Below are positions 23,101 through 31,650 of a stretch of 59,208 nt of DNA, piece after piece. The translations under genes and the position numbers were made by a program. How positions within the stretch are numbered: the first letter of the stretch is position 1; every line of letters starts with the position of its first letter. Below the pieces are notes generated by a model. The model ran no database searches and had not been told where the DNA came from. It worked only from the letters and a program-made list of their open reading frames with translations. This DNA comes from Brachionus koreanus (lineage: Eukaryota; Rotifera; Eurotatoria; Ploima; Brachionidae), in contig PJRA01000143.1 of assembly GCA_016987375.1 (NCBI GenBank), positions 229,272 through 288,479 on the forward strand, in the 5' to 3' direction.

Positions 23101-25181
23101 TCAAATGTTCAATTAATTTTTAAATCACACTTTGAGTTATTGAAAATTAAGTGAATTTTTTTGTTTCATAATTAATACAAATCCTAGCTTTACAAACGCA
23201 AAGGTTTAGTTTTTTTTTAAACTTTTATCTCATCGTATTTTGACTATTGTTCTACGCTTTTATGCTATTTTTCAACAAAGCATAAATTTCTTAAGGATAG
23301 TTTGAGGTCTTTAATCGTAAATCAAGAATAAAATTAAAAAGCTTTAAAAATGAAAAGTTTCACCCAAAGTTCTGTATACCAAGGTAACAAAACAGTAGAG
23401 GGTCTGGGAATGCATTTCTTACAAATGCACTGGTAAATTGGACACATATACAAGACAAATTAATCAATTTGTCTACATTAACACCTTGGAAAACAATCTT
23501 TTACCATCTGTGAACTTCTATTTGATCCAAATGACCCTTGGGTTTTTCAACAAGATGGGCTTTTAGCACATACCACTCACTCAGTTTCAGCGACTGGTTC
23601 AAACAACAGAACCATGGTGTGCCCGTTCACCAGATCTCAACCCAATCTAGTGTGATGTAATGACATCACGCATTTAACAAATTATAATATGAAGCATAAT
23701 TTTATTTTTATATTTAGCCATAGATTTGGCCAAATTGTTTGAAATAAGCTGTTTCCAAACAACAACTTTAAATATTGTTTTACAAACATGTGTTGGCGTT
23801 TAATTATGTATTTATATGAGAAAGTTTAAGCAAAGGGAATTACCATCGATTTAACTTTATTTAATTTATTTTGGCTTAGACGACTGTTTCTATATTTCAT
23901 TTAGATTTAATAAAAGCCCTTTGGCAAACAAAACTTTATTTTTATTTAAACACAGGGATATAACATCTAGAACTTATGGTCATATATGGATGCCAAAATG
24001 GTAAACTCTAAAAAGTAACCTCTATTGAGCATTTAAAAGAGATTTTACACAAAGAGTGGCTACAGATTCCGACTGAATACATACAAAAATTAGTTGAAAC
24101 AATGCTAAAAAGAGCTTTGACTTGTTATAAGGCCAAATGCGCACATTTTAAATATTAAATTTTAAAAATATCTAAACTTTTGAACCATTTTTTTTTCTGA
24201 TTCATTGTATCTATTTTCTTCTCTTTTTTTTTTTGGTTTTATAGTTTTCAATTAATGACAAATTAAAAAAAAACACCTATTCTTTTCTTTTTATATCAAT
24301 TTTATATACAAGAATTTTTTTTCCAATTTTGTTTGACTCAGCCAAAAAAAAAACTTTTCTCGCTTGGCGAAAACTTTTTTTTTTACTTTCACAATTTTTT
24401 GTGCAACTTCTTACTTGTAACTCTTGAAAATTTCACGAACTCAAATGTTTTAAATTTGAGGACATCGAAAAAAAATTTGCAAAATAAATTTGAAAAAATT
24501 ATTTGATTTTTTTAAAAAAAATTCAAATCATGGACTTAAACCCTTTTAAATCTGTCCGTCCTTTTGAGTGTAAATTAAATTCAAACCTGTGCTTAATGCT
24601 GCTGATATTACAGCTCTTTTAAGAGCACTTTTGATGCTAGCTCCAATTTTAAAATTCTTAGCACCGCCAGTAATTGATAGAATAAGCTTTGGTCTGTGCA
24701 TTTTCCACACATTGAACATAATTCTAACAATTTGTTCCAAAGGGGTCCGAAAATCAACTCTTAAATACTTAAAATATTTGTTAAAATAAAATAAACTCTT
24801 TGATATTTTGCTCTACCTTTGCATCATTTCTTTTGGAATCTTCGAACTTGAGCTCACCAAAAGTATCAGTAAGCTCATCAGCAATAGTATGCTCTTTGTA
24901 ACTCCACTCAATCGGATAATCATCAGTTCTGTTTTCAAAAGCCTGTCTAACCGATTTGTGATGCAGATGGAATGGAATGCCGCAAAAGCATCTGTTTAAT
25001 TACCAAATAAAATAACAATATAATTAAATTGAAAAGCAGCTTACAACTCAAGATCGTTTTTGTTTTTTGTTTTGATAAATAAATTACAACGGGTCTTTTT
25101 TAGTTCAAAATTTTCAATTAGTTCATTGGTATCAGTGAAGTCAATTGAATCAATATGGCTCAAAACAGACTTTAGACTCAT
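11151..25181 (-). CDS. TRPM-like cation channel, 15 exons, 1276 aa
   Basis: Exons on the minus strand: 25181-25045, 24991-24817, 24767-24587, 23020-22616, 20047-19941, 19894-19824, 19765-19029, 16574-16459, 16393-16073, 16006-15596, 12614-12513, 12382-11980, 11924-11517, 11462-11327, 11271-11151. All introns are GT-AG and phases agree throughout (3831 nt including TAA). The N-terminal TRPM homology region has HRPKLILSITGGAKNF and AWLVTGGTNEG, then GGGPNT. Six transmembrane segments start near residue 825 (S1 VVKFLYDKVFYTIF; S2 IEIVLIIWVFSFLI). Pore and S6 lie in exons 12-13, followed by the TRP helix ESDKVWKFQRYSL. The protein ends in a predicted coiled coil with no kinase or NUDIX domain, like TRPM1/3/4/5/8 lengthwise. 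The filter region reads IIPQEYY rather than the usual YGE. Start of exon 11 is the least certain acceptor. Plasma-membrane cation channel by homology. Confidence 0.9.
13410..13950 (+). mobile_element. MULE-type transposon remnant with FLYWCH-like finger
   Basis: Lying in TRPM intron 10 on the opposite strand, this begins MEKIEYFNLKKCIILFDNYK and continues with FRFRCQTCKSISV and HASSRHLSQC, a FLYWCH-like zinc finger arrangement (CxxC then HxxxC/H) as found at the N-terminus of many Mutator-like transposases. The next segment (13613-13819) is in another frame. No DDE core follows, so only the N-terminal piece remains. TIRs were not identified. Confidence 0.5.
14590..15535 (+). mobile_element. 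LINE reverse transcriptase, copy 1, in TRPM intron 10
   Basis: An ORF of 259 codons covers the fingers and palm: EAVRGPDHIDNLMLKNL, IPKKSSPPQDPSNYRPISI, SCLGKLLERIIFSRL, KVWHEGIIYKLIK, SPLLFSIFINDI and LLFTDDL. Two in-frame deletions are visible: the QxGFR...motif A stretch just before KVWHEG, and the GVPQG box before SVISPLLF (the sister copy at 49.8 kb keeps it as a GVSQG-like reading). Motif C is FTDD. After 15386 the homology continues past stop codons (ELEQWLFKWKMKISVEKS) to about 15535, some 55 bp short of the TRPM exon 10 donor. Inserted antisense to TRPM. Confidence 0.85.
16723..16848 (+). mobile_element. TTAA-bounded MITE, copy A (contains gap)
   Basis: Both ends read TTAA-CACTCAAAAACCGG inward as inverted repeats, so TIR and TTAA duplication resemble piggyBac-type insertions. 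The 18-N gap at 16763-16780 interrupts it. Compared with copy B (237 bp), about 110 bp more is missing than the N count suggests. It lies in TRPM intron 7. Confidence 0.75.
16763..16780. other. Assembly gap (18 N)
   Basis: Run of N inside MITE copy A. The paired, inverted copy B 180 bp away is the likely reason the assembly broke here. Confidence 0.99.
17025..17261 (-). mobile_element. TTAA-bounded MITE, copy B
   Basis: A complete 237-bp element, inverted relative to copy A. TIRs begin CACTCAAAAACCGG at each end and are flanked by TTAA. The end with GGGGTTCAAAAGACC matches the left end of copies A and C; the end with GGATGA matches the right end of copy A. No coding capacity. Probably a piggyBac-dependent non-autonomous element. 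Confidence 0.8.
17414..18549 (+). mobile_element. 1.1-kb DNA element with long imperfect TIRs
   Basis: Left 17414-17710 and right 18243-18549 are imperfect inverted repeats. Shared blocks in order are AGC..ATGTGAAATTTTA, TACAAAAATTACAGT, CTAGTTGTGCAAAAATG, AAATTCTAAACT and ATTACCTG, followed by repeated AATTACTTTTTGTTGA-like subterminal motifs. Both ends adjoin a run of seven T, a possible target duplication. The centre encodes a SAP-domain ORF. No transposase is present, so it is non-autonomous or a fragment. Superfamily not recognised. It sits in TRPM intron 7. Confidence 0.7.
17789..18180 (+). pseudogene. SAP-domain protein of the long-TIR element, one frameshift
   Basis: The first ATG at 17789 opens MFNLSCKVVDLQTECKELKL, then SYAGKK; after a one-base shift near 17866-17872 the reading continues DLIKRLNDFS. 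Together this is a SAP motif (about 35 residues, DNA-binding helix-turn-helix type). An acidic central region follows (EEEDDENM). A basic end closes with WKFQRDRETIIK. SAP domains tether proteins to AT-rich or scaffold DNA. Because it is centred between the TIRs it belongs to the element rather than to TRPM. Whether the frameshift is real or a sequencing error cannot be told. Confidence 0.55.
21268..21313 (+). repeat. Dispersed 45-bp repeat, copy 1
   Basis: TGTCAATAATTGTGCCATTT and the following ATTTATTCAATAAACTAA match the reverse complement of 25704-25748 with few differences. Similarity stops abruptly on both sides. Confidence 0.65.
21459..21645 (-). mobile_element. hAT transposase C-terminal fragment
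   Basis: Minus-strand residues NFRLLSSSGYIIRPHRSRL followed by TPTNLEILTMIKCNLK match the hAT C-terminal dimerisation block (F-S-x-x-G ... R-x-x-L-x-P-x-N-x-x-x-L). About 60 codons remain, in TRPM intron 4 on the same strand as the channel. No TIRs found. Confidence 0.65.
23370..24158 (+). pseudogene. Tc1/mariner-type transposase remnant, split by a solo LTR
   Basis: In TRPM intron 3, opposite strand. Segments in shifting frames read RVWECISYKCTGKLDTYTRQ, INTLENNLLPS, PWVFQQDGLLAHTTHSVS (second catalytic Asp in QQD) and ARSPDLNPI up to 23650. After the inserted 315-bp LTR it resumes NLWSYMDAKMVNSKK, then EWLQIPTEYIQKLVETMLKR and ends CAHFKY-stop at 24154. The codon for the third acidic residue, in the family PIExLW motif, is a TAG that is part of the LTR target duplication. 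N-terminal DNA-binding domain and TIRs are not recognisable. Confidence 0.8.
23651..23965 (+). mobile_element. Solo LTR (315 bp) nested in the Tc1-like element
   Basis: The insert begins TGTGATGTAATGACATCA and ends GGATATAACA (TG...CA), and is flanked by a perfect 5-bp duplication TCTAG (23646-23650 and 23966-23970). Removing it with one duplication restores collinearity of the transposase. AATAAA lies at 23909-23914 and a TATA-like stretch near 23809. These are LTR features of a Gypsy or BEL/Pao-type retrotransposon; no internal region is present. Confidence 0.85.
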
Positions 25182-25226
25182 TTGGAATTAAAATAAAAAT
25201 GAAAAATTTAATTTTTAGCTTAACAT

Positions 25227-25232
25227 TTTATT
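25227..25232 (-). promoter_or_regulatory. Polyadenylation signal of the upstream gene
   Basis: AATAAA on the minus strand, about 27 bp past the stop codon at 25259-25261 and about 46 bp before the TRPM start codon. It is the only obvious signal in the 77-bp spacer. Confidence 0.5.
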
Positions 25233-25258
25233 CAAAATTGTCATGGTTACAATTAAAT

Positions 25259-25574
25259 TTAGTATGTAGCAGTCTGACTTAATCTTTTTTTACCAAATAT
25301 AACTTTTTTTAGTCTCTTGCGAAATGGGGTTTTGTAATTTTTGACTGCTGCTTCTTTTATTTCCAGATCAGTGTAGCGGATGCGACTTTGTCGACACACT
25401 AACAGCCAAACAAGGATGGCATTGACAACTAGTGCACATAAAAATGAGATTAGTGCCAGTAGCTTGAACCAAGCTTCGCTTCCCAATTGAACTTCTTTCA
25501 TGCCAGAATCAGTATTAAATGCGTACTCTCTCATTTTGAGATCGATGTGGCAAAATAATTTCGACAAAGGCGCT
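25259..25574 (-). CDS. Last exon of a single-pass membrane protein gene (partial)
   Basis: The open frame enters from a splice acceptor (TTTATTTAG, exon from 25574, one base completing a codon) and runs 104 codons to TAA. It has a short cysteine-containing lumenal or extracellular stretch. One transmembrane helix follows (WFKLLALISFLCALVVNAIL plus about six residues), then a basic cytoplasmic tail ending KKRLSQTATY. No ATG-started short form is convincing. I could not find upstream exons; a coding-like minus-strand stretch at 25890-26110 is a weak candidate and may instead be TE debris. The gene family is unrecognised. Its stop lies just 77 bp before the TRPM ATG on the same strand. Confidence 0.6.
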
Positions 25575-25703
25575 CTAAATAAAATTGCGCTTTGCTTTAA
25601 TTAAATTCAAATGGTTCAATTGAGTGTAATCAAAATATTTAGTAAAAATATTGAGTTAATAAAAAATAAGTCCAACATTATCAAAAAGGATATTTAATTT
25701 TGA

Positions 25704-25748
25704 TTAGTTTATTGAATAAAAATAAATGGCACAATTGATGACAAACAT
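25704..25748 (-). repeat. Dispersed 45-bp repeat, copy 2
   Basis: Reverse-complement partner of 21268-21313, lying 4.4 kb away in inverted orientation. Probably an end fragment of an unclassified transposon family. Confidence 0.65.
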
Positions 25749-26649
25749 TGTGTTTAATAGTACTATGTCTATGAGTCACTTCATTCATATCTATACTTTT
25801 AAATTAAATGATTAAATGAATAAGAAAAATAAATTAAATTAAAAAAAAGAAGGTTTTTTAAGTCAAATCTATTGTAACTGTATTTTAGGTTGTTTAGAAT
25901 CTTCTATTTAATCTGTAGAGTTCAAAGTCATTTCTTAAAGCTTGTATCATTTTTTTGAACATTTTTGCTGTCATTCTTGACTCACATCGCATGGTTCAAA
26001 GTTGTGTATCGAGTCTTGGATCGCATTTTAAGTAAAGCTTTTTTATTTGATGCAGCATTGACAATGATGGATGGTGCATTATTAGTTACACAAAATTCAA
26101 ACTCTTAAAACTTTGACATGATAAAAGCTAAATCAAAAAATTTTTTTAATTAATCCTTATGTTATTACTGCATGAAAAAATTGCCAATTCTAATTCATAT
26201 CATTACGATTTATACCAAATTTTAAAAGAATATTTCTATTCTTATTAAAGAACGATAATTTTATTATTTGTCAAAAAAGTGTGAAAAACACAATTGACCT
26301 TTGCATCATTTCTTAATCTATACTTTCAAACTAGTACAGTATCTCACGTACTAAAGCCACGTACTTTGCTTTTCTACCTATAAATACGCTGGTGACAGCC
26401 TTAATTTCCAGTAAACTAAATTTTAAAGTAGTGTTGGTGTCCGTGCAAGCGGACAGTAAACGGGCCAAAATTTACCAAAACCATGACCGTGACTGTATTA
26501 ACCGGAAAGTTTTTTACGGGCGGACTTTAGCCCGTTTATTTTAGCGAGCTAATTTCTGGCCCGTTTAATGTCCGTTTAAATTTACACGGGCGGTCTAATA
26601 AACCGTCTAAATTTCGGCGGAATTTTAATTCAACTTTCGGATTAAAGTC

Positions 26650-28500
26650 TTAGAAATCCAGTACTCTTAGCAGCGAAAAAATTGAGACAAAAAGAATGTC
26701 ACAGAAATGTATACATAAGTCCAGATCTGACAGAGGCTGAAAGAAAGCTTGACTTTGAACTACGGCAAGAAAGAAACAGACTAAATAAAGAACTAGACGA
26801 AAAATCGCCCTTTCGATATTTTATCCGTGGAAACCAACTGCAAAAATTTAATAAAAGAAAAAAATATTAATGAAAGAAAGACAAAACTTGTGAATTTTAA
26901 TTGTCAAAATATAAAAATAAATTATTTCTATGTGAATGAGCTTCTTAGTCAAAATGATGTACTTTTTTTATGTGAAACTTGGCATTATGACAATGAAACT
27001 ATTTTTATTGAATTTGAAAAGAAAGCGCAAATCTATTTTAAATCAGCAATGGAGTCCAAAATCAAAGTAGGAAGACCATATGGAGGAATAGGATAGATAA
27101 TTATAAATGATCTAGATAATTATGAAGTATCATTTACAAATGAGCGCATAAGTCATCTTGAATTGGAAGACCTTATTATAATCGGGCTGTATTTAAAATC
27201 AAATGGTCAAAACAAAAATCAAAAAATGATCATTTATATGATTTAGTAGCCCTAGAAAATTTAATTATAAGTCTTAGATATAAAAATAAAGAAATTCTAA
27301 TTATTGGAGACTTTAATTCAGATCCTCTCAGAAACAAAGATTTCGATAAACTACTAACAGAGACAATAATGAACATGACTTAGAAGTGATGGAATACAAA
27401 TACAAACAAAATGTAAATTTTACTTATTTTAACAAAAAAAAAAATCATGGAATAGTCATGTACTGGCAAAAAAAAACAAACACCTTAATGATTGATGAAA
27501 TCAAAATTCTAGAACCCAGCTTCCTGAATATGACTGACCATCTACCTATTTTTAGTGAAATCAAAATTAATAATAAACAAATAAGCTTAAAAATATTGAG
27601 GACGTTAAAAAATATGGAAGTTATCAAAAAGTGAACTGGGATAACTTAATAACGAAAAATGAATATAAGCTAAGTCTAGAAAAAAAGCTGACAGAAGGCC
27701 AAATGAAAAGTTGGATACGATAAATATCGAAAATTCAAAAATACTCATCATATATTAAAAACTATACACTATTAAATGATTGAAGCAACACGAAAACTCA
27801 CTAAAACAAAAGAAAACCAAACGAAAATTTTATTGGGACTAAGAGCTAGAAAATATTCACATAAAAATGCGCTATTCCCTTAAATTATACAAACAAAGCG
27901 ATTTTCAAGATCATTTTTCTAACTTTTACTATAAGATGTTCAAGAAAAAATTCAGAATAGAACAAAGAAACATAATAGAAAAAAAAAGAAAAAAATGCCT
28001 GGCTACTTAACCTGAATTACAAAGATAGAAAAAAATTCTGGAAAATGACTAAAAATCTAAAAAAAAATTCAACCCAATTCAACTTACATGTCAACATTTA
28101 AAAATGAATTTTGAAAAGCTTTTTAATGAAAAAATTTTCAAAGAAGACGAAAAACGAACAATCGAAAAAAAGATTACTGACTTTGAATTAAAAATTGGTA
28201 GAGAGAGCGATTTATACAGCATAAACGAAGAAGACGTAAAATATGTGATCTTAAATCTTAAAAATCGGAAAAGTATTGGATTTAATGATGTATCAAATGA
28301 AATATACAAAAATGGTGAAAGTGAAGTGCTAGTAACAATTATTAAAAAACTAATTAAGAAAATTATTCAATATGGTAAAGTACCTGTTCTTTTCAACATT
28401 GAAAAAATTGTCCCAATTATAAAAAATAATCCAAAATTAAATTTATTAAAGAAATTAAATAAATATTTCAAAGATAAAATTTTGGGGAAGTTTGTTTTAA
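26650..28500 (+). mobile_element. LINE with ORF1 end, endonuclease and 5' RT, nested in the hAT
   Basis: ISPDLTEAERKLDFELRQER...FRYFIRGNQLQKF (26715-26860) resembles the end of a LINE ORF1. The overlapping ORF2 then starts VNFNCQNIKI (about 26890) with endonuclease landmarks FLCETWHYD, GGIG, a DFN box near 27310 and MTDHLPIFSEI (27529-27560). The reverse-transcriptase fingers follow at 28104-28450 (LKNRKSIGFNDVSNEIYKNG). The palm and 3' end are missing, the opposite of usual 5' truncation, so a later deletion is likely. Stops and shifts at several points. Confidence 0.75.
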
Positions 28501-28964
28501 ATTACAATTTAATTTTTATTAAAAGTGAAATTTAAATCCAAAAAGTGTAAAAAAGAAAAAGTAAATGTGTTTTTTTATTTATTTTGGTGTTAATTAATTT
28601 TTTTAATGTATTATCTTTATTATTAGGGAATTTTATTTAATATTTGGGTTAAAAAATTAAATTTTTGGGAAATTCTTTTTAAGTTTTTTGTTTTCATTTT
28701 TAATGTTGGCCCTTTATTTTCTTTATTTTTATCTTATCTTTATTTATTTTACTTTTTTTCAATTATGGCATTAATTTTTTTATATTAATTTATTTATTTA
28801 TATTTATATTCTCAAAAAAGAAATAAGACCAAAGTAAAATTAATTTCAAGTGCGGTATTTTATAAAATTAATTTCCATCCAAATTCTCAAACTATACTTT
28901 CCAGATTTTGATTAAGAAAGATTAAAAAAATTTTTTTTTTCTTTTTATTTGTTAAAATTTTAAT

Positions 28965-29960
28965 GCTTACCATTCTAAACTATAATTTTCGTACAAAAAC
29001 ATAATTTTTTGAACCTTTTCTGGTGATATTTTGTTTCTTCTGTCCCAAATTTGATAGCCAGTCTTTGAAAATATTCTTATAGAGGGTGTGATTGTGGCTT
29101 GTGCAGTTGCATATTTTCAAAATATTCGAATAGAAGTGGATATTTTCTCTTGTTATTTATCCAGAATTCTGTCAATTTATTTGTTTTTAGTTCAAATTAA
29201 TAATTTGTAATTTCTTTTTTAACTGCTCTCCAGTATATCTCAATTTCATTTTCTTCATCCGATGAGTCACTCTGGACTCTTTTTCTGTGTATTTGTCAAA
29301 TTAATTACTTCCTTGAAATCTAAAAAAATGTTTCTAATCTGCTTTTCACCTTTCTCGACAAAGAGAATTTTTTGCGTTTCCATAGAGCTAGAAAATTTCT
29401 TGTACCTTGGATTCAAGAAAGATGCTAGAATAAGTTGATTGTTTTGAAATATATGATATTTTTGCATTTAATACTCTAAATAGAGTTTAATTAATACTTT
29501 AAAACCAATTGAAAAGGATTTCTCTTCTAAATTTATCTCACAAACTTTCATTAAAGTTGTAAAAGCAGGAATAATTAAACTTGAAGTTGTTATGAACTCA
29601 AATGAAATTTCTTCAGTTATATTATAAAAAGTTTGTAAAAACAACATTGCTTCTTCAAGTATTTCAACTTCATTTGATTTAAGTTGTAGATGTTTATTTG
29701 TTTGATCTTTTGATAAAATTTATATTAAGCTCATTGTGATTTTTAATTATGCCTTCAATCATCAAAAATGTACTATTCCATCTTGTTCCTACCTGTTGGA
29801 CAATTGAAAGAACTTTTTCACCGTTTTCCTATTGCTTTTTAATCAATTCTTTTTTCATTGTCGTGGAATGATTACACTTGAACATGGTTCTAAAGTTCGA
29901 AGCCGTTTTTCTTGTGAATCATTGACATAAGTTGATTCAGATCTTGTTAATTTTTGAAGT
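28965..29960 (-). pseudogene. hAT transposase remnant
   Basis: Minus-strand segments in family order: VGTRWNSTFLMIEGIIKNH (near 29790-29750), NNQLILASFLNPRYKKFSSS (29450-29390), EFWINNKRKYPLLFEYFENM (near 29175-29115), and the dimerisation block PSIRIFSKTGYQIWDRRNK followed by ISPEKVQKIMFLYEN (29090-28985). Frameshifts and stops break the frame repeatedly. It matches the orientation and class expected from the TIRs and 8-bp TSD of the surrounding element, so it is taken to be that element's own transposase. Confidence 0.8.
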
Positions 29961-30540
29961 GACATTCTCGAGTAAATTTTGGGATAATCAATAATTAGTT
30001 TTAATTTCAAATATATGTCTAAAAATTAAATTTTTTTTATCTTGAATGCAGTCATAATTTTATTTTTAATTAGAAATTTTAATAGCAGGATTTAAAAAAT
30101 AAATTAAGTTAGCGAAGTAATATTCTCAGAATAATAGCCAGGACTTTTATTGTTTAAAAAAAGGTTTTTTACTCCCTTCGTTGAAATATCTCAAATATAT
30201 TTTACATGTAATAATATTTGAATTTAAAATATAATGAAGACAATATTTAACTAATAATTATTCAAATAGGAAAAAAAATTGAATAATAAAAAAATAAGGT
30301 TTTGATTTAAATTTTATTAAATAAAATGTTACAATTATTAAATATGAAAGATTTAGAATTTTATTTGAATTAAAAATTAGAAAAAATTAAAAAACAAGTC
30401 GATTTCTTTTAAATTAAAATTTTAAAAAAGCTTAACAGTTAGATGAAGAATGTTTTCTACTTTTTAAAAGTAACTGCAGGAAAAAACAATCTTAAAAAAA
30501 TTAAATTGTAAAAAAAATTTTTTAAATCAGATAACTCTTT

Positions 30541-30860
30541 TTATTAAGCAATCAGCATCACCTGAAACCCAAATGTTGTTTCTAGCTTGTAATTCAGCAT
30601 CTTCCAAATATCTGCCAAAGTTCAGGTAGGTTAATACCAGATATTTTAGCTAGTTCAACATTTGTTTCCAAGCCAACAGCTACAACAAAATTATCAGCCA
30701 AAAGCCAGTTATCGTGTTGGGCTTAGTCTCAAAAGCATAAATTTTTTTAGAATTTGTTGGGCGTAAGTTTTTGGCGCTTGCAGACCTAGCTCAACTATAT
30801 CATTATTTGATTGTGCTTTATTAATCGTTGTATTGGGATTAACACTTACATCCGCTTAAA
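30541..30860 (-). pseudogene. AIFM1-like (apoptosis-inducing factor) gene fragment inside hAT
   Basis: The minus strand reads DNFVVAVGLETNVELAKISG (30695-30636), then after one frameshift YLEDAELQARNNIWVSGDAD (about 30612-30553). This matches the NAD/FAD-binding C-terminal half of the mitochondrial oxidoreductase AIFM1 (AVGLEPNVELAK...AELQARSNIWVAGDA), with the GD pair of the FAD-binding motif intact. Upstream residues DVSVNPNTTINKAQSNNDI may belong to the preceding stretch. An in-frame stop and the shift make it non-functional. It lies between the hAT transposase and the right TIR, which suggests capture or insertion of a host gene piece. Confidence 0.75.
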
Positions 30861-31559
30861 ATCAAAATTTCATTTATATTTTTTAATTTTGGTAATTATT
30901 AAACTTCTTTAACTCTGGCAGCGGTCTATTCACTCAGACTGTTCGGCCTTTTCTTGAGTAAATGCTTTCACATGGTCAAGCTTATTTTCCGAGTTAAACA
31001 TTTAAATATAATTCAAAAAATTTAAAAGTTTTAGTCTGATATTTTTTTTAAAATCAGGTTACTGTGATGCCTCTTGCGATTGATGTGCTCAAAAGTGTGT
31101 CAACTATTGATGTTCGAGAAAAATGTGAAATTCCATGACTAGAACTTGAGTATTGTTTCAACTGACCATTATATCAAGACTCGACAGCTTTGGAATTCAA
31201 TCTTAATAGATTTGTTTGCTTTAAAATAACATTGGTATTTTGTTCAATGTATTTAGCCTTTGAATCAAATTGGCAAAGCGAATGTTTCTCGTTGTCTAAA
31301 TAAATTCAGAATTTAGGCACAATAGCAAAGTTTATTAAGTTTTAGCTAAACGCTATTTAGATAAATATAAAATTTTAAATTTTTGAAATATTAGTGCATG
31401 TTGCTGACTCTGCATTTTATTTAACTTTTTATATATACTTTGAATTCAATATTAACTTGGATGCAAAGCTAAGATGTTGAATTTTAAAGACAAAATATGA
31501 ATTTTACAAAAATATACAGCTATTAACCACTCTGTTGACCAGGGATATTCCCTTAGTTT

Positions 31560-31650
31560 ACATTAAGTGGTCTTTTTAACCACGCGATACCTATGACCTC
31601 TAGCACTTCTAGTCGGATCATTAAACAGCAAGTGAGCTACCTATTTTGTC
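31560..31650 (-). repeat. tRNA-like sequence, possible SINE head
   Basis: On the minus strand a TAGCTCACTTGC block fits a Pol III A box, and GAGGTCATAGGTATCGCGTGG-like sequence 40 bp later sits where a T-arm/B box would be, though it departs from GGTTCGAATCC. The acceptor stem does not pair well, so a functional tRNA is unlikely. Confidence 0.3.

Noticed and set aside
25890..26110. Minus-strand coding-like stretches (SIIVNAASNKKALLKMRSK; MTAKMFKKMIQALRNDFELY)
   Set aside because: Two frames, no recognised domain and no clear splice sites. It could be an upstream exon of the 25259 gene or TE debris.
31560..31650. Functional tRNA gene
   Set aside because: The acceptor stem does not pair and the B box is degenerate; kept only as a possible SINE head.
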